From DASTCZ01 sp963704455 (lineage in GTDB: Bacteria > Acidobacteriota > Terriglobia > Acidiferrales > UBA7541), in assembly GCA_963704455.1 (NCBI GenBank), contig OY969905.1, positions 248,001-312,000 of the forward strand: DNA of 64,000 bases, given 5' to 3'. Below, in pieces: positions 51,669 through 60,903 of the stretch (position 1 is its first letter; every line of letters starts with the position of its first letter). The position numbers and the translations under genes were made by a program. Under the pieces are notes generated by a model. The model did no database searches, was not told the origin of the DNA, and worked only from the letters and a program-made list of their open reading frames with translations.

Positions 51669-53129
51669 ATGTCTTCGAGGGGCCTCATTGCGCTTTTGCT
51701 TGTCCTGATTTGTTCATTCTCGCTGAGTGGTTGCGCGCTTCTCGGCCTCGGCGCCCTGCTTGGCGGTGGAGGTGGCGGGGGAGGAAATAATGGCGGCAAT
51801 TTCAGCAACTCCAGCCTCAGCGGCTCATACGCATTTTCCTTTTCCGGCGTGAATCAAAATGGATTTTTTGCCGTGGCCGGGAGCTTCCAGGCTAATGGTT
51901 CGGGCAAAATCACCGGCGGCACGATTGACATCAATAGCGGCGGCGGAATTTTTACGGACCAGGCTATAACGGGCACTTACAGCGTTTCCAGCGACGGGCA
52001 GGGCACCGCGACACTTACAGCCGCCGCCGGTACATTCGACATTGATTTCGTAATTGTTTCCACTCAGAACGCGCTGGTAATTCGCTTTGACACCACTTCA
52101 ACTGCCAGTGGCGCCATTGCTCTTCAGAATTCATCCGCCTTCTCGCTCAACGCACTTGCGGGATCGTTCGCCTTCAACGTTGTGGGCGCTGACGCCCCTG
52201 GAAATGGAAATGCCGAGGCATCGGCGGGTGTGTTCACAGTCGATAGTTCCGGCAATTTCACCGGCGGAGTTCAAGACACGGACGACAACGGAAGTGTCAC
52301 CCCGAATGTGACGCTGATCGCCAAGCCCCTTGCTATGACCGCTCCAACCACTGGCCGCGGCACCTTGGCCATCGGCACGCGCAACTTTGCCTACTACGTC
52401 GTTGACGCCAATCATCTAAAGCTCGTTGAAACTGATCTGGCGCCTGCTCTTGCCGGAGAAGCTTTTCGCCAGTCGTCAACACCCATATCCGGTTCGTTTG
52501 CTTTCACGGTCGCGGGCGCGAATGCGGGCGGCACTTTTGAAGCCGGTGGAATCATCAATACGGATGGCGCAGGCAAGGTGTTGAATACGAGCGCGCAAGA
52601 CGTGAACAATGACGGCTTGATCACCGAGAATTCCGCCTTGAGCGGCAACTACTCAGTCGCCGCCAACGGACGCGGCACTATGAATTTAAATGGCGGCACG
52701 ATCAATTTCGCAATCTATCCCACAACCGCAGGCGTCCTCCTATTTGAAACTGACAGCAGTATTGTCGCCGGTGGCACGGCTTTCCAGCAATCGGGGACTC
52801 TTTCGAACACTTCAGTTGACGGAAACTACGGCATGAACCTCGCTGGAATCGTCGTTGGGTCAAATGAAATCAATTCCGTAGCCCAGTTCGCCGCTGATGG
52901 TGCGGGGAATATTACCGGGTCGGTCGATTTCAACAATGGCGGATCATTGAGTTCCGGTCTCGCTTTGACGGGCAAATACTCCATCGCCAGCAGCGGGCGC
53001 GGAACGGCCGATTTTGCAAGCAGCTTTGGCACTCAGAGCGTGATCTTCTACGTTGTGAGCGGCACCCAAGTTCTGTTCATCGAGGTGGACACCGGCTTGG
53101 CCGCGCAGGGGCAAGCAGCCCACCAATAA
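51669..53129 (+). CDS. Repeat-containing outer-surface lipoprotein
   Basis: 486 residues. The lipobox is LSGC at the end of LIALLLVLICSFSLSGC, so the mature protein is lipid-anchored at Cys; a glycine run follows. The rest is four diverged repeats of about 115 residues, each opening with (A/L)SGSYAF or GSFAF-type strands and containing FxxDGxGxITGG and GRGT words (GQGTATLTAA, GRGTLAIGTR, GRGTMNLNGG, GRGTADFASS). Probably beta-rich. ATG 51669 is preferred over the upstream GTG 51615. Function unknown. Confidence 0.82.
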   Translation: MSSRGLIALLLVLICSFSLSGCALLGLGALLGGGGGGGGNNGGNFSNSSLSGSYAFSFSGVNQNGFFAVAGSFQANGSGKITGGTIDINSGGGIFTDQAITGTYSVSSDGQGTATLTAAAGTFDIDFVIVSTQNALVIRFDTTSTASGAIALQNSSAFSLNALAGSFAFNVVGADAPGNGNAEASAGVFTVDSSGNFTGGVQDTDDNGSVTPNVTLIAKPLAMTAPTTGRGTLAIGTRNFAYYVVDANHLKLVETDLAPALAGEAFRQSSTPISGSFAFTVAGANAGGTFEAGGIINTDGAGKVLNTSAQDVNNDGLITENSALSGNYSVAANGRGTMNLNGGTINFAIYPTTAGVLLFETDSSIVAGGTAFQQSGTLSNTSVDGNYGMNLAGIVVGSNEINSVAQFAADGAGNITGSVDFNNGGSLSSGLALTGKYSIASSGRGTADFASSFGTQSVIFYVVSGTQVLFIEVDTGLAAQGQAAHQ

Positions 53130-53475
53130 ATCCTCCAGCAAGTCAATCGGCAGACATGGCGTGGCCCGGATCGAGTGGCCCAGCGACTGTACTCGCCTTT
53201 TTTTCGCCTCGCTCCCTGATCGAAGACTTCTCCTCTTATATTTCATTTCGTCCTGCCAATCTGGCGTGCGGACAACTAACTTCGCCCTGATGCGTTATCT
53301 GTGAGCCAACCACTCCGCTCCCATAGCATACTCGTCATGTCGAGAGTTGTGAAAGCGTTCGATTTCCAGCCTGCGGTCCCGATCGCCGCCGCTTCAGACA
53401 GAAATTCCGTCATTAAAATGATAAATTAGAGCGCTAAATTTGGATTCCGAATCATCCACATCAGCCGGAGGACAG
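53130..53475. other. 346-bp intergenic region
   Basis: Between the lipoprotein and the tricorn-like gene. CGCC-T7-CGCC at about 53200 is T-rich but has no strong stem. CCCATAGCATACTC near 53320 vaguely resembles the repeated kdsA promoter but lacks a -35. No other element could be supported. Confidence 0.35.
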
Positions 53476-56400
53476 ATGAAGAGCTACCGCAGTTGGATTC
53501 CAGCATTATTGATTGCCGCGCTTGCAGGGCTCTTCGTCTCCCCCTCCACGCGTATCTCTGCGCAAGAATCGGCGCGGCAAACCGCCGCTGAAAATACCTC
53601 AGGGTTGATGGAAGCGCGGCTGATGCGCTTCCCTGATGTGTACCGCGACAAAATCGTATTCGATTTCGGCGGCGATTTGTGGCTCGCTTCCATCAGCGGC
53701 GGAATCGCCCGGCGCATCACCACGCATCCCGGGCAGGAGCTGTTCCCTAAATTTTCGCCGGACGGTAAATGGATCGCCTTCTCGGGACAATACGATGGCA
53801 ATTTCAACGTCTATGTGATGCCCAGTGAGGGAGGCCAGCCGCGGCAATTAACCTTCGAGTCGGATCAAGTCGCCGTCCCCGAGCGCATGGGGCCGAACAA
53901 CGAGGTCATCAATTGGACGCCCGACGGCAAATCCATTGTCTTTCTTTCTCGCCGCAATACTTTCAACGATTGGTTCGGCCGGCTCTTCACCGTCAGCCCC
54001 GAAGGCGGGCTTCCCACGCAGCTCCCGGTGGATAAAGGCGGTCTGCTTTCCTTTTCCCCCGACGGCACGAAGATGGTCTACAACCGCATCTTCCGTAATT
54101 TCCGCACCTGGAAGCGCTACACCGGAGGCATGGCCCAATCCATCTGGCTCTACGATTTCAAGAATGTCACGGCGGAAGCGTTGACGCCGAATGACCACGC
54201 CTACACCTATCCCATGTGGCGCGGCAACACGCTTTATTTCGGTTCGGACCGCGGCGCCGACAAGCGCATGAACCTCTACTCCATGGACATGGGCACCAAG
54301 CAAATGCGCGAATTAACTCATTTCACCGATTACGACATGGGCTGGCCCAGCATGGGCCCGGATTCCATCATTCTCGAAAATGCCGGGTACCTGTATCTCT
54401 TCGACCTCAAAGCGGAGCAACTCAAGAAGCTCACTATTTATTTGCCGGGCGACCGCGACCAGGTCCGCCCGCACTGGTTGGACGCCTCCAGTCTCGTCAC
54501 GGACTTTGATATTTCTCCTGACGGCAAGCGCGCCGCTTTTTCCGCGCGCGGCGATGTTTTCACCGTGCCCGCCAAATACGGCGCCACGCGCAACATCACT
54601 CACACTCCCGGCATTCGCGAGCACGGCGTCGCTTGGTCGCCCGATGGGAAATGGCTCGCCTATATTTCTGACCGCACCGGCGAGGAGGAACTCTATATCC
54701 AATCGCAAGATGGAATGACCGACCCCGTGGAAATCACCAGCGGCGACAAAGGATTTCTTTTTCCCCCGGTATGGTCGCCCGATAGCAAGAAGCTCGCCTA
54801 TTCCGACCAAAAAATCCGTCTCTTTTACGTCGACATCGACGCGAAGAAACCCGTGCAGGTTGACACCGACCGTTACGCCGAATTCACCGACTACACTTGG
54901 TCGCCCGACAGCAAGTGGCTGTCCTACACGAAACTCATGGAAAACCACAATGGGATTATCGAGCTGTATTCGCTCGCGAACTCAAAGATTACCCACGTCA
55001 CCGACGACTTCACTTCCAGCAGCAATCCTGCATTTGATCCCGCGGGCAAATATCTCTACTTCATTTCCAGCCGCGACTACAACGAAGTCCCCGGCGTGTA
55101 TGACTGGGAATTTGCCAACATGAAGACGCAGCGCGTTTATGTCGTTACGCTGCGCGCCGATGAGCCTTCGCCCTTTGCGCCTCGCAGCGATGAAGTATCC
55201 ACGGGGAAGGAAGCGGCAGGGGCTGCCCCGCAAGCACAAACAAATCCGCCCAAAGATTCAGCAACGGATCAAACCAAAGGCGAGAAAAAGGACGAGACGA
55301 AAACCGAAGCTCAGAAGAAAGAAGAAGCCGCGAAGGAATTCCGGATTGATCTCGACGGCCTGGGCCAGCGTACGGTGGCGCTGCCGCCCCCATCGGCCAA
55401 CATCAGTCAGGTTGGCGCGGGCGATGACCAGATCTTTTATGTCACTCAGCCCATCGGCGGGCTCTCCGGCCCGTTGCCCGGTGAGGATCCAAAAATTCAC
55501 GTCTACGACATGAAAGAGCGCAAGGACTCCGTGCTCGTCGGCGGCGCTGACACCTTTGCGCTTTCTTTCGATCACAAGAAGATGCTCTATTCCGCGCCGG
55601 GCGGGCCTTCGCATACTTACGGCATCGTGGACACCACGCCCGCATCCGAGCACAAAGCAGGCGAGGGCGCCATCAGTCTCAGCGGCCTCCGCATGGAGGT
55701 GGACCCGCGCGCCGAATGGAAGCAAATGTTCAGTGAAGTCTACCGCCAGGAGCGCGATTATTTCTTCGAAGCCTCCATGAATGGCGTGGACTGGGAAAAG
55801 GTGCGTGACCGCTACGCCATTTTGCTCCCCTACGTCGCCTCGCGCTATGACTTGGTCCTTCTGCTCGGCGATATGATCGGCGAGCTTTCCAATTCTCACA
55901 CCTACACCGGCGGCGGAGACATGCCCGACCTGTCGCCTGTCAATGTGGGCATGCTCGGCGTGGACTTCGGCCTCGACCCGGCCAACGGCCGCTATAAATT
56001 TGCCAAGATTCTTGAGGGCGAGAATTGGAATCCGGCGCACCGTTCGCCTCTCACCGAACCGGGAGTAAACATCAAGGCGGGCGATTATTTGCTAGCCGTC
56101 AACGGCAGGCCGCTGAAAGCGCCCACGAATCCCTACGAGCTGTTCGTGGGCACTGCCGGCCAGAATGTCACCCTGACCGTGAACAGCACATCCAGTGAAC
56201 AGGGCGCGCGCAATGTCGTCGTGCAGACCATTAACACCGAATACGCGTTGCGCGAACTCGATTGGATCACCGCCAATCGCCTGAAAGTCGATGCCGCCAC
56301 CAACGGTCGCGTCGGCTACGTCTATCTGCCGAATATGGGGGATGAAGGTCTCAACGAATTCATGAAGCAGTATTTCCCGCAAATCCGCAAAGAGGGAATG

Positions 56401-56925
56401 ATCGTTGACGTGCGCTACAACGGCGGCGGCTTTGTGGACCAGATGATTTTTGAGCGGCTGCGACGCATGGTCGCAGGCATGGGCTCCGCTCGCAACTTCG
56501 CGCCGGATACCGAGCCCGGCAACGTCTTCTACGGTTCCATGGCTTGCATCACCAATGAATATGCCGCCTCCGACGGTGATTTTTTCAGCCACTTTTTCAA
56601 GCAATACAAGCTCGGCCCGCTCGTGGGCATGCGCACCTGGGGAGGTGTGCGCGGCATACGTGGTGAAATTCCGCTGATGGATGGCGGCTACATCACGCGC
56701 CCGGAATTTTCCCTCTACGGCATGGACAGCCAGTGGCTGATCGAAAATTACGGCGTAGTTCCCGACGTGGAGGTGGACAATCCCCCCGACCAGGTGATGA
56801 AGGGCCGCGACCCGCAACTCGAAAAAACCATCGAGTTGGTGATGAAGGACATGCGCGAGCATCCGCGCAAGCTCCCGCCGCTGCCACCGGATTTGCCGGC
56901 CTATCCAAAACACGACCATCAATGA
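53476..56925 (+). CDS. Tricorn protease homologue (S41) with propeller and PDZ
   Basis: 1149 residues. A signal peptide (SWIPALLIAALAGLFVSPST) exports it. Tandem six- and seven-blade TolB/tricorn-type propellers (about 45-600) contain repeated SPDGK(W/R) words (FSPDGKWIAFSG, WSPDGKWLAYIS, WSPDSKKLAYSD), interrupted by a charged linker (TKGEKKDETKTEAQKKEEAA). A C1/PDZ module (about 760-930) and S41 protease core (KEGMIVDVRYNGGGFVDQMI, nucleophile Ser in EYAASDGDFF) finish the protein. Start ATG 53476 has GGAGGA upstream. Likely degrades peptides in the periplasm; tricorn itself is cytosolic in archaea. Confidence 0.92.
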   Translation: MKSYRSWIPALLIAALAGLFVSPSTRISAQESARQTAAENTSGLMEARLMRFPDVYRDKIVFDFGGDLWLASISGGIARRITTHPGQELFPKFSPDGKWIAFSGQYDGNFNVYVMPSEGGQPRQLTFESDQVAVPERMGPNNEVINWTPDGKSIVFLSRRNTFNDWFGRLFTVSPEGGLPTQLPVDKGGLLSFSPDGTKMVYNRIFRNFRTWKRYTGGMAQSIWLYDFKNVTAEALTPNDHAYTYPMWRGNTLYFGSDRGADKRMNLYSMDMGTKQMRELTHFTDYDMGWPSMGPDSIILENAGYLYLFDLKAEQLKKLTIYLPGDRDQVRPHWLDASSLVTDFDISPDGKRAAFSARGDVFTVPAKYGATRNITHTPGIREHGVAWSPDGKWLAYISDRTGEEELYIQSQDGMTDPVEITSGDKGFLFPPVWSPDSKKLAYSDQKIRLFYVDIDAKKPVQVDTDRYAEFTDYTWSPDSKWLSYTKLMENHNGIIELYSLANSKITHVTDDFTSSSNPAFDPAGKYLYFISSRDYNEVPGVYDWEFANMKTQRVYVVTLRADEPSPFAPRSDEVSTGKEAAGAAPQAQTNPPKDSATDQTKGEKKDETKTEAQKKEEAAKEFRIDLDGLGQRTVALPPPSANISQVGAGDDQIFYVTQPIGGLSGPLPGEDPKIHVYDMKERKDSVLVGGADTFALSFDHKKMLYSAPGGPSHTYGIVDTTPASEHKAGEGAISLSGLRMEVDPRAEWKQMFSEVYRQERDYFFEASMNGVDWEKVRDRYAILLPYVASRYDLVLLLGDMIGELSNSHTYTGGGDMPDLSPVNVGMLGVDFGLDPANGRYKFAKILEGENWNPAHRSPLTEPGVNIKAGDYLLAVNGRPLKAPTNPYELFVGTAGQNVTLTVNSTSSEQGARNVVVQTINTEYALRELDWITANRLKVDAATNGRVGYVYLPNMGDEGLNEFMKQYFPQIRKEGMIVDVRYNGGGFVDQMIFERLRRMVAGMGSARNFAPDTEPGNVFYGSMACITNEYAASDGDFFSHFFKQYKLGPLVGMRTWGGVRGIRGEIPLMDGGYITRPEFSLYGMDSQWLIENYGVVPDVEVDNPPDQVMKGRDPQLEKTIELVMKDMREHPRKLPPLPPDLPAYPKHDHQ

Positions 56926-57119
56926 CAGATTACCTTCGGTTGGCAGGAAAGCCGGAATTGAAAGCGCGAGGGCCGGACTGATGAGATGATTTGCTCGGCA
57001 CTTTTCCTCCGAGCCTTGGTCGTTAACCGTTGCCAATCCTATTCTGAAGGAGAAGCCTGCGTCACCATCGAATCAGACCTCTGGATTATTCGGAACGGAA
57101 ACTGCTTCCTCTTGGCGGG

Positions 57120-57383
57120 TCACGCCTCATACACATCCTTGCGGTGGCGTACGCGGAGAATTTCCAAAGCCTTCTTTGCGTCGTCGATCGAATAGATGAC
57201 GCGGTAGTCCCCGATTCGTATTCGCCAGAGGTCTTTGTATCCTCTCAGCTTCTTGCATCCTGTGGGCCTGGGGTGTTCTTGCAGGGATTCAATCCGGGGG
57301 AAGATTCGTTCAAGCAGTCTGTCATTCAGCGATTCGATTTCTCTCTGGGCAGAAGTCTTAAAAATCAGTTTGTAACTAGCCAC
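57120..57383 (-). CDS. RelE/ParE-family toxin
   Basis: 87 residues of the RelE/ParE superfamily: KTSAQREIESLNDRLLERIF, LRGYKDLWRIRIGDYRVIYS and a C-terminal ILRVRHRKDVYE are the standard strands, with the basic YRV(I/V)Y and RHRKDVY residues used for mRNA cleavage in RelE-like enzymes. Its ATG overlaps the end of the antitoxin gene by 8 bp. Cleavage against gyrase inhibition cannot be told apart by eye. Confidence 0.9.
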   Translation of the reverse strand: MASYKLIFKTSAQREIESLNDRLLERIFPRIESLQEHPRPTGCKKLRGYKDLWRIRIGDYRVIYSIDDAKKALEILRVRHRKDVYEA

Positions 57384-57588
57384 GCAGCCGCCCGCGTTTC
57401 GCGAGTGATGACTTGACTCGTGCCAGCGCGACGCCCTTTTCTTTTCTGCGAGATTCGGCCACTAGCCCGTCCTGAAAATCCTCCCAGAGCGCGCCATGCC
57501 TCCGCAGATCGATCCTCACCGCAATCTTGCGGCCTTTCTTGTTGGTTTGAAACTGGATTCCAGTCAAGGTTCCCTCCACTAAATTCAT
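57376..57588 (-). CDS. Antitoxin of the RelE-type pair
   Basis: 70 residues (VEGTLTGIQFQTNKKGRKIA, RRHGALWEDFQDGLVAESRR), similar in layout to small antitoxins that precede RelE toxins: a short beta N terminus with a helix that embraces the toxin and a basic C terminus. Overlaps the toxin start, the usual arrangement for translational coupling. The DNA-binding type is not evident. Confidence 0.72.
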   Translation of the reverse strand: MNLVEGTLTGIQFQTNKKGRKIAVRIDLRRHGALWEDFQDGLVAESRRKEKGVALARVKSSLAKRGRLRG

Positions 57589-57859
57589 TCAGCCATTGTA
57601 GCAATTTCAGAGCCTGATGTGAGAACCTGATTCGCTCGTACCCCGGCGGGAACGCTTAGCCCAGACGCATTTCCTCTTCTTGCGATGATCTTCATCGTCG
57701 ATGGATCCCACTCTCGTAACTCACCGGGGCCTCAGAATGCGCGGTTGTTGGCGCCCCAAACGTCGTGGTCACGTGCGGCATTTTTTGACTTACGAATTAT
57801 GCCGAAGAATTTCACACGCTATCGCGGCCAGCGGCATTTCAACCAATCCAGCGTTTCGA
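57589..57859. other. Intergenic region upstream of promoter copy B
   Basis: No gene or RNA supported between the antitoxin start and the kdsA-like promoter. A frame on the plus strand is open through it but shows no coding character until ATG 57914. Likely holds the toxin-antitoxin promoter (leftward). Confidence 0.35.
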
Positions 57860-57888
57860 TTGAAAATCCACGCATTCCCGCATAGTCT
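57860..57888 (+). promoter_or_regulatory. Promoter repeat copy B (kdsA remnant)
   Basis: TTGAAA (57860-57865), 17-bp spacer ending TTCCCGCA, TAGTCT (57883-57888). The ATG of the kdsA-like fragment is 25 bp beyond the -10, matching the 24-bp distance at intact kdsA. Confidence 0.7.
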
Positions 57889-57913
57889 TGTGCCTGCAAC
57901 CTCGTCACTCGAT

Positions 57914-57991
57914 ATGACAGAGACGCGCGAAATCACAATCGGCTCCATCCGCTTCCGTGCCGCTAATCTGCCAGCCATGCTACTGGTCGCG
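57914..57991 (+). pseudogene. Decayed 5' fragment of kdsA
   Basis: ATG 57914 opens MTETREITIGSIRF...AMLLVA, which aligns with the start of intact KdsA, MTHTREVVIGNVRI...LVLIAG. Homology ends after about 26 codons; the frame drifts into unrelated sequence to a stop at 58076-58078. Preceded by its own copy of the kdsA promoter. The kinase gene ends head-on at 58065. This reads as the left end of a partial kdsA duplication. Confidence 0.65.
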
Positions 57992-58064
57992 CAGCACCCG
58001 CACCGGATCCACCCGCATCGCCCGGATCCTTGCGCGACGCACTCGACCCAAGCCGTGACCAACC

Positions 58065-60833
58065 TCAGAAGTTCGTGATCGTCCAAACATTGCCATCCCA
58101 GGTCTGTGCTTGGAATGCCAGGTGCTTTCCGTCCGGTGACGCCATTGGTTGAGCCATCCATTGTTTGTGAGCGTTGTTCAGAAGCGGCTGCACCTTTCCC
58201 GATGGCGTGACGCGGATAAGGCTAAAGGAGTCCGGGAGCCAGGCCGTAATGAAGAATCCCTTTCCATCGGCTGTCCAAGTCAGGAACTGGAGGTCTTCTC
58301 CCCAGCCGGCTTCCACAGGAATCTCCCTCCAAGTGCGACTGGATATGTTAAAAACTTCGATTTTCCCTTTGTGGCTGCCAGAGTTAACCAAAGCGATTTG
58401 AGAGCCATCGGGTGATATCGCCCAATTGCTTTGACTTGCTTGTTTGGCTGTAATGGATCCCAATCGCTCGCCTTGACCGCGAATCGGATCGAACGCATAA
58501 AAGACCACACTGTCTCCCTCCCGCCTGCTCGCCACACAAGAAGCGTCCGGCTTCCGTGGGCAGTCGAGGTCGCTGTCTTTCGCCTCCGCATAAGGTATAT
58601 CAAGAACTTTTTCTGGCGATCCGCCGGCAATGGGCTGTCGCATTAAAAACACCGTGGTGGGATTCGCCCCTGCTTCCGGCCGATGAATTTGCTCGTATAA
58701 AACCCACGCTCCATCCGGACTAACGAGGGCGTCACCAACACTGTCTGGGGCCGCGGACACAATCCTTTCTGCAAGGGTTTTATTCAGTCCTTGACTGAAT
58801 AGCTCGGATTCTCCGTTCCGGTTTGAGGTGAAAAGAACCGTTTGACTATCGGGCATCCACGTCTGCGGGTAACTATCGTGGTTATCGAGAGTGAGTCGCT
58901 GAGGCGTCTTGAGCGCGGCGCCTTCCAATTCGGCCACGTATACATCCTGGTGGTACGCCGTCCTCACGAATGTAAGACTCTTGCCATCGGTCGTTGCGCT
59001 AAAATTGCTGGGAAAGTGTTCGCCCGTCCCCGCCACGCGCTGCGGCGCTTGCCTGGCCTCGCCTTTGGCTTGATCAACCTGCACCTGCCACAGACCATTT
59101 TGCAGCCTAGATGATGAGTCCCCTTCCACGACAAAGATCAAGCGCCAGTCGGGCGACCAGTAGAGATTGCGTGCCTCTCCATAGGCTAGCTCGCCCAAGG
59201 CGTTTGACTTCCGCAAGCTTGATTTCGAGACGAGAGTCTTCGAAGGCCCGGCCGCCACGGGTTGGATCTCGATGGTGCGTTCGGGGGAATCAGAACCCCT
59301 TTTCTTGGATCGCCAGTATGCGATCCAACGCCCGTCAGGGGACCACACAGGTGACCCCAAGAGCTGCCCCTCCGCCGCTTCCGCCAGTCTCCGAGGCGGT
59401 TCTCCGTTGATCCCGCCGATGGACAGGGTGGCGGGGTCAGAATAACCGCCAATGAATGCCACGCTTCGTCCATCCGGAGAAAGGGCTGCCCCGGCACTGT
59501 GCCGCCGCCACAATTGGGGTGCGGCTTCACCGATCACCGTGACAATCCAAATGTCCGACTCACTGCCATTCGTGCAGATCAGCAGCTTCCCGCCTCCCGG
59601 AAACCACCGGATGGTATCTATCCACATTTTCGAGAATTCAGCGGGCAAGGCGATGGGATGAGTCTCACCGGATTCAACGGATCGGACAAGAAGGCCGCTT
59701 TGATCCGCATAAGCCAGGTACTTCCCATCCGGCGAAATGGCCGCAGTAGTCACCCAGTTTTCGGGTGGATTCGACGTCAGTTGCTGCTGGACCAGTTCTT
59801 TGCCGGGTTGCGAGAATCTATTTGCCCACTCATGCCAGCCAAGCGCAAGCCCCGCCAAAACAATTACCGCGATTGCTCCTAGCAGGACTATCCTGCGCCG
59901 ACTAGTCTCGTATGACTTTTGGATGGAAGGGGCCGTTCGCGTATCGCTCGAGAGGCGCCCGGATTCCGTGTCTCGCCTTAATCGTTTGAGATCCGCCCGA
60001 ATTTCTGACGCATGTTGATAGCGGAGATCGCGGTTCTTCTCTAAACACTTCTGAATGATCCGTTCCAGCTCGGGTGGAACATCTGGGTTTATGCGGACAG
60101 GTGGAGTAGGATCGCGGTTCAGAATTCCATCCGTGATGACGCCCGACGTGCCGCCGCGGAATGGCAAGACGCCCGTGGCCATCTCATAAAGCACTGCCCC
60201 GAAAGAGAAAAGGTCCGTACGCGTGTCGAGTTCTTCTCCGCGCACTTGCTCAGGCGACATGTAGGACGCAGTGCCGATCGCGCTGCCGGGGCTGGTCAAT
60301 AGCTCCGTGGCTGTCCTGGTGCCCATCGCCGAGAGGCCCACTCCGTCCCCGACATGACGCACCGCAGCCAGTTTCGCCAGGCCGAAGTCGAGAATCTTCG
60401 CGTGTCCGCCCTTTGTTATGAAGATGTTGGCCGGTTTGATATCGCGGTGCACGATCCCTTTCAGGTGCGCCGCGTCGAGCGCGTCGGTAATCTGGACCGC
60501 GAAATCCAGCAGGTCTTCGAGCTTCAGCGGCCCGGCGGCAATTCGTTTCCTGAGCGTTTCGCCGTCCAAATACTGCATGACGATGAACGGTTGCCCCTCG
60601 TGCTCGCCAATCTCATAAATGGTGCAAATATTTGGATGATCCAGCGCCGACGCCGCCTGCGCCTCGCGCTCGAATCGCTCCAGTGCCGCGTGATCGCGCA
60701 TCATCGGTTGCAGCAGGAATTTCATGGCAACAAAGCGGCGAAGCCTTGTGTCCTCGGCTTTGTACACCACGCCCATGCCACCGCCGCCTATCTCCTCGAC
60801 GACGCGATAGTGCGAGATGGTTTCGCCAATCAT
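58065..60833 (-). CDS. Membrane Ser/Thr protein kinase with TolB-like propeller
   Basis: 922 residues. An N-terminal Hanks-type kinase (about 8-275): glycine loop EIGGGGMGVVYKAED, catalytic Lys38 in VAMKFLL, VHRDIKPANIFI (catalytic Asp), LDFGLAKL, and MSPEQVRGE. A transmembrane helix RIVLLGAIAVIVLAGLALGW (about 314-333) then a TolB/WD40-like periplasmic propeller (about 350-922) with SPDGKYLAYAD and SPDGRWIAYW words. A transmembrane sensor kinase probably responding to a periplasmic ligand; partners unknown. ATG 60833. Flanked on both sides by copies of the kdsA promoter. Confidence 0.92.
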   Translation of the reverse strand: MIGETISHYRVVEEIGGGGMGVVYKAEDTRLRRFVAMKFLLQPMMRDHAALERFEREAQAASALDHPNICTIYEIGEHEGQPFIVMQYLDGETLRKRIAAGPLKLEDLLDFAVQITDALDAAHLKGIVHRDIKPANIFITKGGHAKILDFGLAKLAAVRHVGDGVGLSAMGTRTATELLTSPGSAIGTASYMSPEQVRGEELDTRTDLFSFGAVLYEMATGVLPFRGGTSGVITDGILNRDPTPPVRINPDVPPELERIIQKCLEKNRDLRYQHASEIRADLKRLRRDTESGRLSSDTRTAPSIQKSYETSRRRIVLLGAIAVIVLAGLALGWHEWANRFSQPGKELVQQQLTSNPPENWVTTAAISPDGKYLAYADQSGLLVRSVESGETHPIALPAEFSKMWIDTIRWFPGGGKLLICTNGSESDIWIVTVIGEAAPQLWRRHSAGAALSPDGRSVAFIGGYSDPATLSIGGINGEPPRRLAEAAEGQLLGSPVWSPDGRWIAYWRSKKRGSDSPERTIEIQPVAAGPSKTLVSKSSLRKSNALGELAYGEARNLYWSPDWRLIFVVEGDSSSRLQNGLWQVQVDQAKGEARQAPQRVAGTGEHFPSNFSATTDGKSLTFVRTAYHQDVYVAELEGAALKTPQRLTLDNHDSYPQTWMPDSQTVLFTSNRNGESELFSQGLNKTLAERIVSAAPDSVGDALVSPDGAWVLYEQIHRPEAGANPTTVFLMRQPIAGGSPEKVLDIPYAEAKDSDLDCPRKPDASCVASRREGDSVVFYAFDPIRGQGERLGSITAKQASQSNWAISPDGSQIALVNSGSHKGKIEVFNISSRTWREIPVEAGWGEDLQFLTWTADGKGFFITAWLPDSFSLIRVTPSGKVQPLLNNAHKQWMAQPMASPDGKHLAFQAQTWDGNVWTITNF

Positions 60834-60856
60834 GACGCTCTTTGCTCTATTATCGC

Positions 60857-60888
60857 AGTATAGTATGGTCTGACCGGGGTCAAGTCAA
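60857..60888 (-). promoter_or_regulatory. Kinase gene promoter with palindrome
   Basis: On the minus strand, TTGACT (60888-60883), 17-bp spacer, TACTAT (60865-60860); a TTGACC-N15-TATACT pair overlaps it. The palindrome TGACC-GG-GGTCA (60871-60882) lies between or over the -35 and could be an operator. Confidence 0.45.
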
Positions 60889-60903
60889 AGCGCCCAAGCG
60901 CAG

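Noticed and set aside
53310..53335. CCCATAGCATACTC as a fourth copy of the kdsA-type promoter
   Set aside because: No TTGAAA at 17-bp spacing and the spacer end differs; similarity too weak.
57701..58078. 125-codon plus-strand frame spanning promoter copy B
   Set aside because: The part before ATG 57914 covers a promoter and has no coding character; only the short KdsA-like segment is meaningful.
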